64,000 nt of DNA from Arthrobacter sp. D5-1 (lineage in GTDB: Bacteria > Actinomycetota > Actinomycetes > Actinomycetales > Micrococcaceae), in NCBI RefSeq assembly GCF_017357425.1, contig NZ_CP014571.1:4526001-4590000 (forward strand), read 5' to 3'. Every line of letters begins with the position of its first letter. Position 1 is the stretch's first letter. The notes beneath the pieces are model-generated. The model worked only from the letters and a program-made list of their open reading frames with translations, did no database searches and was not told the origin of the DNA. This document shows positions 53,498 to 62,312 of the stretch, piece after piece. The position numbers and the translations under genes were made by a program.

Positions 53498-54106
53498 TTA
53501 TTTGGTGGTTTCGGTGCGCTGGGTGCCGGTGAAGGAGAAGGCGATGGTGGAGGTGGCGCCTTGGAAGTCGTTGTTCGCGGTGGTGGGGAACGCGGTGGTG
53601 ATTTTGAGGTTGTCGGTCTTGGCGGACGTCAGTGCGGTCAGGTTGGCCAGGGCCTTGTTGGCGGTGATGACCGGGGCGGAGGCCAGGACGGTGCTCTTGG
53701 TTCCGGTGCAGGTGTAGGGGGCTGCGGTGCCGGTCCAAGCCACGGAGCAGTTTTCGATGGTCAGCTGCAGACCGTTGGTCACGTCGGTGGTGAGCAGGGA
53801 TCCGGTGGCCCCGGCGGAGGTGGTGAGGGTGACGTTGTTCAGGTCCGAGTTGCCGGTGTTGGCCAGGGTGACGAGCTTTTCGACCTTGTCTCCGGGCAGC
53901 AGTCCTGCGATGGGGACGTTGAGGGTGTTGGCCGGGCCGGGGGCGCCCAGGGCGATGGTGACCGTACCTGCGGTGACAGCCTGTGACGCGGAGGTCGATG
54001 AAGTGAACGCACCGTAGGTTCCCATGCCGGCGACGGCGGCTGCGGTGCCGACCAGTGCGACGGAGGCGAGGATTTTGCCGGAGGTGGTCTTGAGGCTGAT
54101 GGCCAT
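53498..54106 (-). CDS. SipW-type signal peptide protein (TasA/CalY-like)
   Basis: A 202-residue secreted protein starting at 54106. The signal region KILASVALVGTAAAVAGMGTYGAFTSS matches the SipW-dependent type, with cleavage near the GAFTSST motif. The mature part is a beta-rich domain with Thr/Ser/Asn-heavy composition (NTGNSDLNNVTLTTSAGA, NCSVAWTGTAAPYTCTGTK). It has two Cys. TasA-type proteins form extracellular fibres in bacilli; in actinobacteria their role is unclear. No SipW peptidase gene is adjacent. Confidence 0.78.
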   Translation of the reverse strand: MAISLKTTSGKILASVALVGTAAAVAGMGTYGAFTSSTSASQAVTAGTVTIALGAPGPANTLNVPIAGLLPGDKVEKLVTLANTGNSDLNNVTLTTSAGATGSLLTTDVTNGLQLTIENCSVAWTGTAAPYTCTGTKSTVLASAPVITANKALANLTALTSAKTDNLKITTAFPTTANNDFQGATSTIAFSFTGTQRTETTK

Positions 54107-54322
54107 CTGAGTATGGTCCTTTCGGGAGGCCACCGCGGGTCCGGCCGGCCGTTTCTTCCAGCCTCTCTGGCTGACAAGAACTACTGTGCCGGGGCTGGAT
54201 CAAGAACTAATCCTGCAAACCCGCAACAGTTCCTCAGGAAAACCTCAAGACTCACCACAGCCCCACCAACCCCATATGAAACACTCATGGGGCACGTGAA
54301 AGGCAAAGGAAAGGGCACAAGA

Positions 54323-55078
54323 ATGCCGATGTGGTTGCAAGCCCTGATGTGGGGAACACTGGCAGGCGGAGCCCTGGTTCTCGGCGCGGGCATTGCCTGG
54401 CTGTGGAAAGTCCCGCCCAAGGTTGTTTCCACGGTGATGGCTTTCGGCGCTGGCGTCCTGATCTCAGCCCTTGCCTTCGAACTGGTGGACGAAGCCGTCC
54501 AAGGCGGGGGATTGATCCCCACCATCTTGGGCTTCCTCCTCGGTGCACTGATTTTTGTGGGCTCGAACGTTCTGTTGGCTCGCGCCGGCGCCAAACATCG
54601 GAAACGCTCCTCCGGACCCCAGCCGTCCGAAAAGGACAGCCCCGGCAGTGGAACGGCCATCGCCGTGGGCGCGCTGATTGACGGCATTCCCGAATCGGTG
54701 GTGCTCGGCGTCGGCCTCCTTGCCGGCGGGGCGGTGAGCCCCGCCATGCTGGCCGCCGTCTTTATCTCCAATGTTCCCGAGGGCTTGTCCAGCACAGCCG
54801 GCATGAAGAAGGCCGGGCGAAGCCCTGCCTACGTCTTTGGCACGTGGACCGGCATTGCTGTGTTCAGCGGACTCGCGGCGCTCATCGGCTACACCGCGTT
54901 GGAGAACGCCCCCGGGACTGTCATTGCGTTCATCACCGCGATCGCCGCCGGCGGAATCCTGGCCATGCTGGCGGACACCATGATTCCCGAGGCTTTCGAA
55001 GAGCACCATAACCTCACGGGGCTGACGGCCGCCGTCGGGTTCTTGAGTGCCTTCACGATCCATCACGTCGGCGGCTGA
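54323..55078 (+). CDS. ZIP family metal transporter (second copy)
   Basis: The start at ATG 54323 has AAAGGAAAGG upstream; 251 residues with eight membrane helices. The metal-site helices are IAVGALIDGIPESVVLG and AVFISNVPEGLSSTAGM. A basic hydrophilic loop follows helix 3. The paralogue at 36864-37658 shares the helix order. Zn or other divalent metal transport is likely. It is convergent with the duplicated membrane protein at 55098, 20 bases away. Confidence 0.88.
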   Translation: MPMWLQALMWGTLAGGALVLGAGIAWLWKVPPKVVSTVMAFGAGVLISALAFELVDEAVQGGGLIPTILGFLLGALIFVGSNVLLARAGAKHRKRSSGPQPSEKDSPGSGTAIAVGALIDGIPESVVLGVGLLAGGAVSPAMLAAVFISNVPEGLSSTAGMKKAGRSPAYVFGTWTGIAVFSGLAALIGYTALENAPGTVIAFITAIAAGGILAMLADTMIPEAFEEHHNLTGLTAAVGFLSAFTIHHVGG

Positions 55079-55097
55079 CGGTGAAGGCCAAAAGAGG

Positions 55098-56345
55098 CTA
55101 GTGCGGCAGCAGCCCCAGCAACGGCAGGGCGACCGCCGTCGACACTGCCATGGCCGCCGTGTTGCCGATCACCGGGTGAAATCCGGCGGGCAGGCGAGCG
55201 GAAACCACGCGGGCAAGGGGTGGTGCCAGGACTGCTCCCAGCACAGCGCCTCCCACCACCGCGGACCACGAGCCTCCGTAGGCCAGGACGGCGGCAGGAG
55301 CCACGGACACCACGGACGCATAGGTGGCCGCCCACCCACCGTCGCGGTACCAGCGCTGCCAGAGGACGACGCCGATTGCCGAGGTCAGCGCCTGGGCGAA
55401 CAGTATGTGGGGCAACAGGTTGGTTCCATACGACGGAAACGCCGGGTTCAGCACGAACGCCGCCGAGACGGCCAGAATCACGCCGATAGCTGCGAGCTCG
55501 TTGGCGAAGAAGTGCGTTTCAGTGAAGTCCTTGAGGACGCGGCGGGCAGCCCACGCGGCGTCGTTGCGGAAGGTGCCGTGAACGCCCGACGGCGGCCGGC
55601 ACGGTTCCGGCGGTTGCCCCGGCTTGTGCAGTGCCAGCCACGGCAACCGTCTGGCGACCATGAACGCCAGCACAGAACCAATGGACATCGCGAGGACGTT
55701 TGCCACCACCACGGGCAGGCCGAGCGGCGTCGAAAAGGCCGGAATGAACAGCAAAGCCAGGGGCGTCGTGGTGGCTGCTCCCAGAACGGCGCCGGTGACA
55801 CAGGTCCTCCAGCCGGCCCCGTAGAGAAGGACCATGGCGGGAGCGACGCAAACAAAAGGCACGAACGTGGGCTGCCACCCGTCGTCGAGCATCCACCCGA
55901 AAGCCAGGTTGGATAGGAGCAAGCTCAGCGACGCCGACGCCAGCACCCACGGCCAGAGGCCGGTTCCGTAGGTGAGCGATCCCACCCAACTCTTCCCCCG
56001 CCGTCCGGCCCACCATGCCAGCGCGGCCCCTGACAGCAGGCCAAGTGCGGCGAGGTCCGAAGCCCAGAACAGGGGCTCGGTCATGTCGCTGAGGAACCAG
56101 CGAAGGGCAGTCATCGGTGAGTCGGCGGCGGCTTCCGACCAGCCCGTGTAAACCGGGCCAATCCGCGGAGACTGTCGAGCGAGTGTGTGCACGAGCAGCG
56201 CGAAGACCCCGACGACAGCCGCCATGCTGAAGGCCCCCAGTGCGACCGCTGCCGAATGGTGATGGGGCGCTTGCTCCGACCCTCGCGTGACCTTGGGTTT
56301 GGTTGGGAGGTCAACTGCCGGAGGAGTTGGTAAAGAGTGCGTCAT
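55098..56345 (-). CDS. membrane protein with two repeated halves
   Basis: A 415-residue, roughly ten-helix membrane protein of unknown family. Two halves carry matching segments: VAPAMVLLYGAGWRTCVTGA with GAVLGAATTTPLALLF in the first, and VAPAAVLAYGGSWSAVVGGA with GAVLGAVLAPPLARVV in the second. The central linker is Pro/Arg-rich. Internal duplication suggests an inverted- or direct-repeat transporter fold. No substrate can be assigned. Confidence 0.72.
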   Translation of the reverse strand: MTHSLPTPPAVDLPTKPKVTRGSEQAPHHHSAAVALGAFSMAAVVGVFALLVHTLARQSPRIGPVYTGWSEAAADSPMTALRWFLSDMTEPLFWASDLAALGLLSGAALAWWAGRRGKSWVGSLTYGTGLWPWVLASASLSLLLSNLAFGWMLDDGWQPTFVPFVCVAPAMVLLYGAGWRTCVTGAVLGAATTTPLALLFIPAFSTPLGLPVVVANVLAMSIGSVLAFMVARRLPWLALHKPGQPPEPCRPPSGVHGTFRNDAAWAARRVLKDFTETHFFANELAAIGVILAVSAAFVLNPAFPSYGTNLLPHILFAQALTSAIGVVLWQRWYRDGGWAATYASVVSVAPAAVLAYGGSWSAVVGGAVLGAVLAPPLARVVSARLPAGFHPVIGNTAAMAVSTAVALPLLGLLPH

Positions 56346-56659
56346 TGGAACCCTAAAACGTGCGGTGGTGCGTGGCTTTGAGCAGCGTAACCGACCGTTT
56401 GACGCCAACTGCAACGGCCAGGTTATGGGGAATTTGTGACCGGAGCGGGCGCCCAGCCCAGCTGCCCGTCGTCGGGCCTCACAATCTCCGCTCACCCTTA
56501 GTGGGTGATCTTTCTGCCCAATCGCTGCCGATCCAGCGCAGACTGCCGCTGGCGGGTCCGGGCGAATCGAGAATGGTGTTGTGGTCCCGCCGGGGAACGG
56601 GTCCCTTGCCGGATGACGACGGCCCTGCCCCGGGCCGAACGAACGATGGGAAAGACACC
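56346..56659. other. 314-base divergent region without a gene
   Basis: It lies between the duplicated membrane protein and the SHOCT gene. No recognisable promoter box or repeat was found apart from the expected ribosome site near 56650 (GGGAAAG). Confidence 0.4.
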
Positions 56660-57037
56660 ATGAACTTTTTGGAATCGTTGTGGAGCATCATTGTCGCTTT
56701 CTTCTTCATTGCCTATTTGATCCTCCTCTTTCAGATCATTTCGGATCTTCTCCGCGATAAAGCCCTGGGCGGCGGTGTAAAAGCCCTCTGGATCCTGTGC
56801 CTGTTCGTGGCACCGTTTATCTCGGCCCTGATCTACGTCATCATGCGCGGGAAAGGTATGGCGCTTCGCAGCGAAATACGCGTCCGTGAGTCAGTGGAGG
56901 AAGCAGAAAATTACATCCGGGAGGTTGCTGGAGCGCCGACGCCCACCCAACAAATCGAATCAGCCAAAGCACTGCTTGCCGCTGGCGACATTACCGAGGC
57001 GGAGTACGCCCGCCTGAAGGAGCTCGCGTTGGCGTGA
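56660..57037 (+). CDS. SHOCT-domain membrane protein with PLDc_N-like helices
   Basis: A 125-residue protein starting at ATG 56660. Two membrane helices (LESLWSIIVAFFFIAYLILL, GVKALWILCLFVAPFISALI) resemble the N-terminal part of phospholipase D-like membrane proteins. The C-terminus is a SHOCT module (IESAKALLAAGDITEAEYAR, LKELALA). SHOCT domains mediate oligomerisation or act as small linkers. It heads a run with the AI-2E-family and cardiolipin synthase genes, all oriented alike. Confidence 0.88.
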   Translation: MNFLESLWSIIVAFFFIAYLILLFQIISDLLRDKALGGGVKALWILCLFVAPFISALIYVIMRGKGMALRSEIRVRESVEEAENYIREVAGAPTPTQQIESAKALLAAGDITEAEYARLKELALA

Positions 57038-57081
57038 TTCGCGCGACGGCCCACCATCCATATACCGCCGAAAGGGACCGC

Positions 57082-58146
57082 ATGACGCGATTGAAGGCAT
57101 TTCCGCTGTTGGAAGCCGGGCCGTTCCGATTCGGCCTGATCACGGCATTGGGTGTCCTGGTTGCCTTGGCTTTGGGTTCGGCCGTCATCACGTTGCGGTA
57201 CTCGCTGACGTTGATCTTCGCGGCCTTGTTCATCTCCTTGGGCCTGTATCCCTTGGTCCGTTGGCTGGAAAGGTGGAAGCTCTCACGTGGCGGCGCAGTG
57301 CTCGTGGTAGCGGTTGGCTTCCTGGTGCTCGTGGTTGTGCTGATCCGTTTCGTGGTCCCCATCCTGGTGGAGGAGGGCGCGGCGCTGGTCAGGGTGCTGC
57401 CGTCCAGTTTCGAGGCCGTGAGTGAACAAGAGTGGTTCCGGGACGTCAACGGTTCATTGGGCGGAGCACTGACTCCGTTGCTGGAATGGCTGGAAACCTC
57501 GGCGGCGGATCCCAATGTCTGGCTGGCCATTGGCGGCGGAGCGGTCCAGGTTGGCTACAACGTAGTTAACGGGACCTTCGCCGTGGTCTTCGTGGTGGTC
57601 TTGACCCTCTATTTCGTAGCCGGACACGAGGTCATGAAATCCAGCCTCTATGCACTGGTGCCGGCATCACGCAGGGAATCATTCGCCGATATCTCCGAAA
57701 CAATCATTGCCTCCGTGGGTAAATACCTGAGCGGCATGTCGATCCTGGCATTGCTGAATGCCGTCTTCACGTTCATCCTCCTTTCCGTGGCCGGGGTCAG
57801 GTATGCCGCTGTACTCGCCGTCCTGGCATTCCCCATTACCCTCATACCGCTGGTGGGCAGCGCGATCAGCACCGCCATCATCACCGTGGTTTCACTTTTC
57901 ACCTCTCCCTCAACGGCGCTGGTTGTCTTCCTCGTCATGCTGGCCTACATGCAGATCGAGGCCTACATCCTGACGCCCCGTGTGGTGGGCAAAGCGATCA
58001 GCATCCCGGGTTCCCTGGTGCTCATCGGCGCGATGGTGGGCGGAACGCTGCTGGGCCTGCTGGGGGCGCTGATCGCCTGCCCCACCACGGCTTCCATCCT
58101 GCTGATCATCAAAAAAGTGGTCATCCCGCAGCAGAACGCCAAGTAG
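57082..58146 (+). CDS. AI-2E family transporter (YdiK-like)
   Basis: The start at ATG 57082 has AAAGGGA upstream; an earlier GTG (57034) overlaps the SHOCT gene. The product has 354 residues with about eight membrane helices. The family signature is the segment LTLIFAALFISLGLYPLVRWLE, the extended loop with VPILVEEGAALVRVLP, and the C-terminal YILTPRVVGKAISIPGSLVL. Members export autoinducer-2-like or other small molecules; no specific substrate is known. Confidence 0.9.
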   Translation: MTRLKAFPLLEAGPFRFGLITALGVLVALALGSAVITLRYSLTLIFAALFISLGLYPLVRWLERWKLSRGGAVLVVAVGFLVLVVVLIRFVVPILVEEGAALVRVLPSSFEAVSEQEWFRDVNGSLGGALTPLLEWLETSAADPNVWLAIGGGAVQVGYNVVNGTFAVVFVVVLTLYFVAGHEVMKSSLYALVPASRRESFADISETIIASVGKYLSGMSILALLNAVFTFILLSVAGVRYAAVLAVLAFPITLIPLVGSAISTAIITVVSLFTSPSTALVVFLVMLAYMQIEAYILTPRVVGKAISIPGSLVLIGAMVGGTLLGLLGALIACPTTASILLIIKKVVIPQQNAK

Positions 58147-58152
58147 CGCGGC

Positions 58153-59619
58153 ATGCAAGGACTACTGCCCGACGCCGATGCCGCCGCCTTGATCTTGTTG
58201 GCGCTCCACATCGTGCTCGGATCAATTGCCGCGGTGATGGTTTCGGCCAACCGGAAACCGTCGTCGGCCATTGCCTGGGTGCTGGCGATCATTTTCATCC
58301 CGTACTTAGGCACGGTGGCGTTCCTGCTGGTGGGCCGCGGCAAACTCCCCAAGGCCCGGCGCGACAAACAACGCGCCGTCAACGAGCTGATGCTTGGACG
58401 CACGCCTGGCCTCTCAGCAGTCAGCCACAGTGAGGACTGGCCCGCCTGGCTGCGTTCCGCCGTCGAACTTAACCTCAGGCTGGGCGCGCTGCCCATGGTG
58501 GGCGGCAACCGCGCCGAATTGCTGGAGGACTACAAGGGTTGCTTCGACCGCATGATCGCGGATATGGACACCGCTGAAGAGTACGTCCATGTGGAGTTCT
58601 ACATTTTGTCCCTGGACCCCACGACTTCTCCATTCTTCGATGCCCTGGCCAGGGCCCGCCAACGCGGTGTTGCGGTCAGGGTGCTCTTCGACCACCTGGC
58701 AGCACTGGGCGACCCCAAATACAAGGACATGCTGCAGGCTTTTGACGGTATGGGCGCCGAGTGGCACGCGATGCTTCCCTTGCGCCCCTTCAAGGGTCAA
58801 TGGCAACGCCCGGACCTGCGGAACCACCGGAAACTGGTGGTGGTGGATGGAAGGGTGGGCTACACCGGCTCCCAAAACCTGATCGATGCCTCCTACAACA
58901 AGAAGCGGAACATCAGACGCGGCCTCCAATGGCATGAGCTGATGGTGCGTTTGGAGGGGCCTGCGGTGCGGGAGCTCAACGCGGTGTTCGTCACCGACTG
59001 GTACAGCGAATCCCAGACCCTGCTTCCGTTGGACACTTCACCGGTGATCCTGGGGTCGGAGCCGGAGCTGATCGACGCCCAGGTCCTGCCCAGCGGTCCC
59101 AGCTTTGACAACGACAACAACCTCAAGCTCTACACCACGCTCATTTACAAGGCCGAGCACCGCGTCAGCATCACCAGCCCCTACTTTGTGCCCGACGAAG
59201 CCATCCAACTGGCCATCGTCACCGCAGCGTCCCGGGGTTTGAGCGTTGAACTTTTCGTCTCGGAAGTGGGCGACCAGGCCATGGTCTACCACGCCCAGCG
59301 TTCCTACTATGAAGTCCTGCTGCGGGCCGGCGTCCGCATCTACCTTTACCGGGCCCCGCAGGTCCTGCACGCCAAGCACTTCACCATAGACCACGACGTC
59401 GCCGTTATCGGCTCAAGCAATATGGATGTCCGCTCGTTCAGCCTCAACATGGAAGTCTCAGTGCTGGTCCATGGTCGATCCATCGTGGACCGGATGCGTG
59501 AGGTCGAAGACAGCTACCGCGCAGCAAGCACGGAGCTGCTGTTGGAGGACTGGCTGCGGCGACCGGTGGGCCAGGTGGCTCTGGACAATCTGGCCGGGCT
59601 GACGTCGTCGTTGCAGTAG
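58153..59619 (+). CDS. cls: cardiolipin synthase
   Basis: A 488-residue membrane enzyme that condenses phosphatidylglycerol with another phospholipid to make cardiolipin. Two N-terminal membrane helices (PLDc_N) are followed by two HKD motifs: NHRKLVVVDGRVGYTGSQN and LHAKHFTIDHDVAVIGSSN. The spacing and length fit bacterial Cls. It follows the AI-2E family gene by 6 bases and is probably cotranscribed. Confidence 0.94.
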   Translation: MQGLLPDADAAALILLALHIVLGSIAAVMVSANRKPSSAIAWVLAIIFIPYLGTVAFLLVGRGKLPKARRDKQRAVNELMLGRTPGLSAVSHSEDWPAWLRSAVELNLRLGALPMVGGNRAELLEDYKGCFDRMIADMDTAEEYVHVEFYILSLDPTTSPFFDALARARQRGVAVRVLFDHLAALGDPKYKDMLQAFDGMGAEWHAMLPLRPFKGQWQRPDLRNHRKLVVVDGRVGYTGSQNLIDASYNKKRNIRRGLQWHELMVRLEGPAVRELNAVFVTDWYSESQTLLPLDTSPVILGSEPELIDAQVLPSGPSFDNDNNLKLYTTLIYKAEHRVSITSPYFVPDEAIQLAIVTAASRGLSVELFVSEVGDQAMVYHAQRSYYEVLLRAGVRIYLYRAPQVLHAKHFTIDHDVAVIGSSNMDVRSFSLNMEVSVLVHGRSIVDRMREVEDSYRAASTELLLEDWLRRPVGQVALDNLAGLTSSLQ

Positions 59620-59652
59620 CGCGGGTCTCTTCAGCAGCACGGGCGGGATAAG

Positions 59653-60249
59653 TCAGTCGTCCAACTGCAAATACCACGTCACCGCGGCGCTGATTCCCCG
59701 GCCCAGCAGCAGCGAGAAGGCAATGGCGATGACAACGGCGAACTCTGTGGAAAGCCCCGGCAAAAGCCCTGAAAGGGCGCCAATCCCCACAGAGTAGGCG
59801 GACCACAGGATGCCCGCTGCGACGGAATAGAGGACAAACCTGCCACGCGGCACCGGGGTGATGGCACTGGCTACGTTCATGGTCAGCCGTCCCAGCGGGA
59901 CAAACCGGGACGTCAGGACCCACGATGCGGCGTGTTTTGATAGACGCTCACTGGAGGCATGCAGGGCCTTCTGCGTCCGGGGGCCCTGGAGGATCTTCCA
60001 GGTGGCCATGTCCCGGCGCCGGACCAATTCATACGCACCGAGGTCACCGGCAACCGCTCCGGCCAGCATCGCGGCCACCAACAGGTATCCGTTGGGAAGG
60101 TTGTCGGTGGCGGACAGGGCCCCCAAAGCCACAAACAAGGACGTAGTGGGAATGGGTGGAAAGACTGCGGACAACGCCACGAACACGGCCCCGAGCGGGT
60201 AGACCCAGCCGGAATCCGCAGCGCTCATGATGTCCCTGAAAGCCTGCAC
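59653..60249 (-). CDS. DedA/VTT-domain membrane protein
   Basis: The start is taken as GTG 60249, with AAGGGG eight bases upstream; 198 residues with four to five membrane helices. The VTT-domain pattern is visible: VFVALSAVFPPIPTTSLFV, a re-entrant acidic Gly-Asp loop (AGAVAGDLGAYELVRRRD) and VLTSRFVPLGRLTMNVASAI. DedA proteins act as undecaprenyl-phosphate or phospholipid flippases. An upstream extension in open frame is unlikely. It is convergent with the cardiolipin synthase gene. Confidence 0.88.
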   Translation of the reverse strand: MQAFRDIMSAADSGWVYPLGAVFVALSAVFPPIPTTSLFVALGALSATDNLPNGYLLVAAMLAGAVAGDLGAYELVRRRDMATWKILQGPRTQKALHASSERLSKHAASWVLTSRFVPLGRLTMNVASAITPVPRGRFVLYSVAAGILWSAYSVGIGALSGLLPGLSTEFAVVIAIAFSLLLGRGISAAVTWYLQLDD

Positions 60250-60377
60250 GGTGAAACCCCCCTTCCGGGCTTCGCCCAAGCGTCTCACGGCGGACAACAC
60301 AATCCTTACGCTCAGGGGCCGCCTCGCGGATCGCCTGTACTGGGTGAATCCTCGCAGTCCCACCCCTACACTGAAGG

Positions 60378-60492
60378 AACCTTGGCGGACCCTACGCCGG
60401 CTCCACCACTGCCGCGTTGTTCCTGGCCGAGTTCGTGGGCGACATCCCGGGGCGCACTCATCGAGTTGGCCCTCGACTATTCAGCCACCTGA
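60378..60492 (+). pseudogene. leucyl aminopeptidase (PepA) C-terminal fragment
   Basis: From 60378 the frame reads NLGGPYAGSTTAALFLAEFV followed by GDIPG, closely resembling the PepA/PepB segment N-T-G-G-x-x-G-G-x-I-T-A-A-L-F-L-x-E-F-V-G-D-x-P-W. After GDIP the match continues only in shifted frames (GAH, then WPST). No start, no upstream PepA domain and no catalytic Lys/Asp are nearby. It is a decayed fragment, not a gene. Confidence 0.55.
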
Positions 60493-60538
60493 CCGTACCC
60501 CTGAACTTCACCGCTGGACGCCGCACCGCAGACAGCTA

Positions 60539-60570
60539 CGAGGCCCCGACGCAGCAGCGTCGGGGCCTCG
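60539..60570 (-). terminator. strong terminator after GlsB-like gene
   Basis: CGAGGCCCCGACGC (60539-60552) and GCGTCGGGGCCTCG (60557-60570) form a perfect 14-bp stem with an AGCA loop. It lies 31 bases beyond the stop of the minus-strand GlsB-like gene. Confidence 0.78.
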
Positions 60571-60600
60571 TGGCGTTCAGGCGGTGTGGCTATCAGGCGG

Positions 60601-60861
60601 TTAGGCCTTCTTGCGGGTAAGCAGTCCCCAGATGATGAGGACCAGCAGTGCGCCGCCGATGGCGAGCAGCCATGTGGACAGCGACCAGAACTCATTGATG
60701 CCGACGTTGAAGAGCGCGCTGCCGATCCAACCGCCAAGAACTGCGCCGACGATACCGAGCAGCAGCGTAGCGATCCAGCCGCCGCCCTGCTTGCCAGGCT
60801 TAATGGCCTTAGCGATGGCTCCAGCAATCAAACCCAAAACGATCCAACCAATGATTCCCAT
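60601..60861 (-). CDS. GlsB/YeaQ/YmgE family stress membrane protein (second copy)
   Basis: An 86-residue, three-helix protein (GLIAGAIAKAIKPGKQGGGW, GIVGAVLGGWIGSALFN) ending LLTRKKA. It is paralogous to 5534-5803. A short hydrophilic protein does not follow it here, unlike the first copy. GAGAGATG-like sequence and AAAGAGAG precede the ATG at 60861. It is probably a stand-alone stress gene. Confidence 0.88.
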   Translation of the reverse strand: MGIIGWIVLGLIAGAIAKAIKPGKQGGGWIATLLLGIVGAVLGGWIGSALFNVGINEFWSLSTWLLAIGGALLVLIIWGLLTRKKA

Positions 60862-60933
60862 TTTTCATCTCTCTTTCGTAAGTAGGACCCAGTTCGGCAT
60901 AAGGACGCATGCCGCTATCGACCTGATTGTTGG

Positions 60934-61857
60934 CTACCAGCTGAGCCGTCGGAGCATGCCGACGGTTTGGCTGGCAGACGGCCTGCCGGCAGGATCGGGG
61001 TCTGTCATGGCATGAAGCACCATGGACCAGCGCCGCCGAACCGTGCCGGGAATTCGGGGTTCCCCCAGAGTCCTTGCAACCATTGACTCGAGGGGAGGGC
61101 CTGGGAACGCTTTGGTTCCGGTCAGGCATTCAAGTGCCACCAAGCCCAGCGAGTAGATATCACTGGCCGACGTGGACGTGCCGCCGCACACCTCTTCGGG
61201 ACTCAAGTAATGCGGTGTTCCCGACGACGATTTGGGCGCCGAATGGCGCCCGTCGATGGCTATCCCAAAGTCGGTCAACTTTGCGATCCCGGGACCGTCC
61301 GGGTCCGCGTGGAAATCCACCAGGATGTTGCCCGGCTTGATGTCGTTGTGGACGATCCCCCGGCGATGAAGATGCGTGAGTGCCCTGGCGATTCCGCTCA
61401 TCCACGCCACCGTCTGCTCGGGCGAGGCCGGGTGCTCGTGGAGGATGGACCGGAGGTCGTTGCCGTCCATCAGATCCATCACCAGATAGTTGCGGCTTCG
61501 CTGGGAGTCCTCGTCCGCCGTCGTGCCCGAACCGAGCACCGCGACGATGTTCTGGTGGCGAAGCCTGCTATGGATGTCCACCTCGCGGCGGAAGGGCGAG
61601 TCCTTGGCGAGGTCCGTTGTGGAGGGATCCGTTGCCCGGAAGATCTTCACGGCCACGTGCTTTCCTGTGCGGAGGTCGAGGGCCTCATTGACGTAGGCTT
61701 CCGAGCCGCCCCCCAGCCGACCGCCCAGACGGTACCGTCCGCCGAGCACTGCTGCACTTGGCTGGGCTGCACTTGGTTGGACTGCACCTGGCTGCGCCAT
61801 GCTTGAACACCCGGCCCCGCGATCAAGGCGGACGGCCGCAACGTCAAGCGTGGTCAC
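60934..61857 (-). CDS. soluble Ser/Thr protein kinase
   Basis: A 307-residue Hanks-type kinase starting at GTG 61857 in a GTGA overlap with the upstream gene; an alternative start is ATG 61800. A short Ala/Gln/Pro-rich N-terminus precedes the kinase core. The glycine loop is GRLGGGSEAYV, Lys is in VAVKIF, the catalytic loop is HNDIKPGN (Asn replaces Arg of the usual HRD) and DFG is present. It has no membrane helix or extracellular domain. It is cotranscribed with the small HTH-like gene. Confidence 0.86.
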   Translation of the reverse strand: MTTLDVAAVRLDRGAGCSSMAQPGAVQPSAAQPSAAVLGGRYRLGGRLGGGSEAYVNEALDLRTGKHVAVKIFRATDPSTTDLAKDSPFRREVDIHSRLRHQNIVAVLGSGTTADEDSQRSRNYLVMDLMDGNDLRSILHEHPASPEQTVAWMSGIARALTHLHRRGIVHNDIKPGNILVDFHADPDGPGIAKLTDFGIAIDGRHSAPKSSSGTPHYLSPEEVCGGTSTSASDIYSLGLVALECLTGTKAFPGPPLESMVARTLGEPRIPGTVRRRWSMVLHAMTDPDPAGRPSASQTVGMLRRLSW

Positions 61858-62255
61858 GCCAGGAGTGTTTCGATCTCGGCGGCCGGAACGCCGGCCACCT
61901 CCGCAAGCGCCTGGGGGTTGACTCCAGCGTCAACGGCCTTCCTGAAGGCCAAGGCAAGGGTGTTCTGGGAGATAGCGAGTTCATGCTGGAGACTCTGGCG
62001 GCGAAGCGCAGCGATCCAGACCCCACTCACGGGATCAATGGCGTCGATGTCCATGCGGAAGCCGCACCCGCAGGCCCACTCCGGCCAGATGGGCTCTACC
62101 GAAACCCACTTCATGGCGTCATGGGATGGTCCGGCGGATATGGCCATGTGCGCCCCGCAATGCACTGGTCCCACGGGAATTACCTGGTCCGTAACAACGT
62201 GCACGTCATTCTCAGCCACTGGTGTGGAACTTGGTTCACGCAGCGCGACTGTCAT
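61854..62255 (-). CDS. small HTH-like protein, paralogue of 12086-12364 product
   Basis: The preferred start is ATG 62255, with GGGAAG just upstream, giving 133 residues (an ATG at 62270 is also open). The N-terminus MTVALREPSSTPVAENDVHV resembles the 12.1-kb paralogue. A central Cys/His-containing segment (VGPVHCGAH, WACGCGFRMD) is unique to this copy. The C-terminus VDAGVNPQALAEVAGVPAAE resembles the paralogue's HTH-like end. It overlaps the kinase gene (4 bases), so it could be the kinase's substrate or regulator. Confidence 0.62.
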   Translation of the reverse strand: MTVALREPSSTPVAENDVHVVTDQVIPVGPVHCGAHMAISAGPSHDAMKWVSVEPIWPEWACGCGFRMDIDAIDPVSGVWIAALRRQSLQHELAISQNTLALAFRKAVDAGVNPQALAEVAGVPAAEIETLLA

Positions 62256-62293
62256 CGTCTTCCCACACATTCACTAGTAAGTAGCTTGGCTAT

Positions 62294-62306
62294 CTAGTTA
62301 TATGTG
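62294..62306 (-). promoter_or_regulatory. shared upstream element CACATATAACTAG, copy 2
   Basis: It is identical to the 13-mer at 12401-12413 and lies 38 bases before the start at 62255. It probably includes the -10 region of the HTH-like/kinase operon. Confidence 0.55.
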
Positions 62307-62312
62307 TACTTA

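Larger units (their letters stand above)
60250..60600. other. 351-base intergenic region with a pepA remnant and terminator
   Basis: It contains a plus-strand remnant resembling leucyl aminopeptidase (60378-60492) and a terminator at 60539-60570. No intact gene is supported. Confidence 0.55.
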
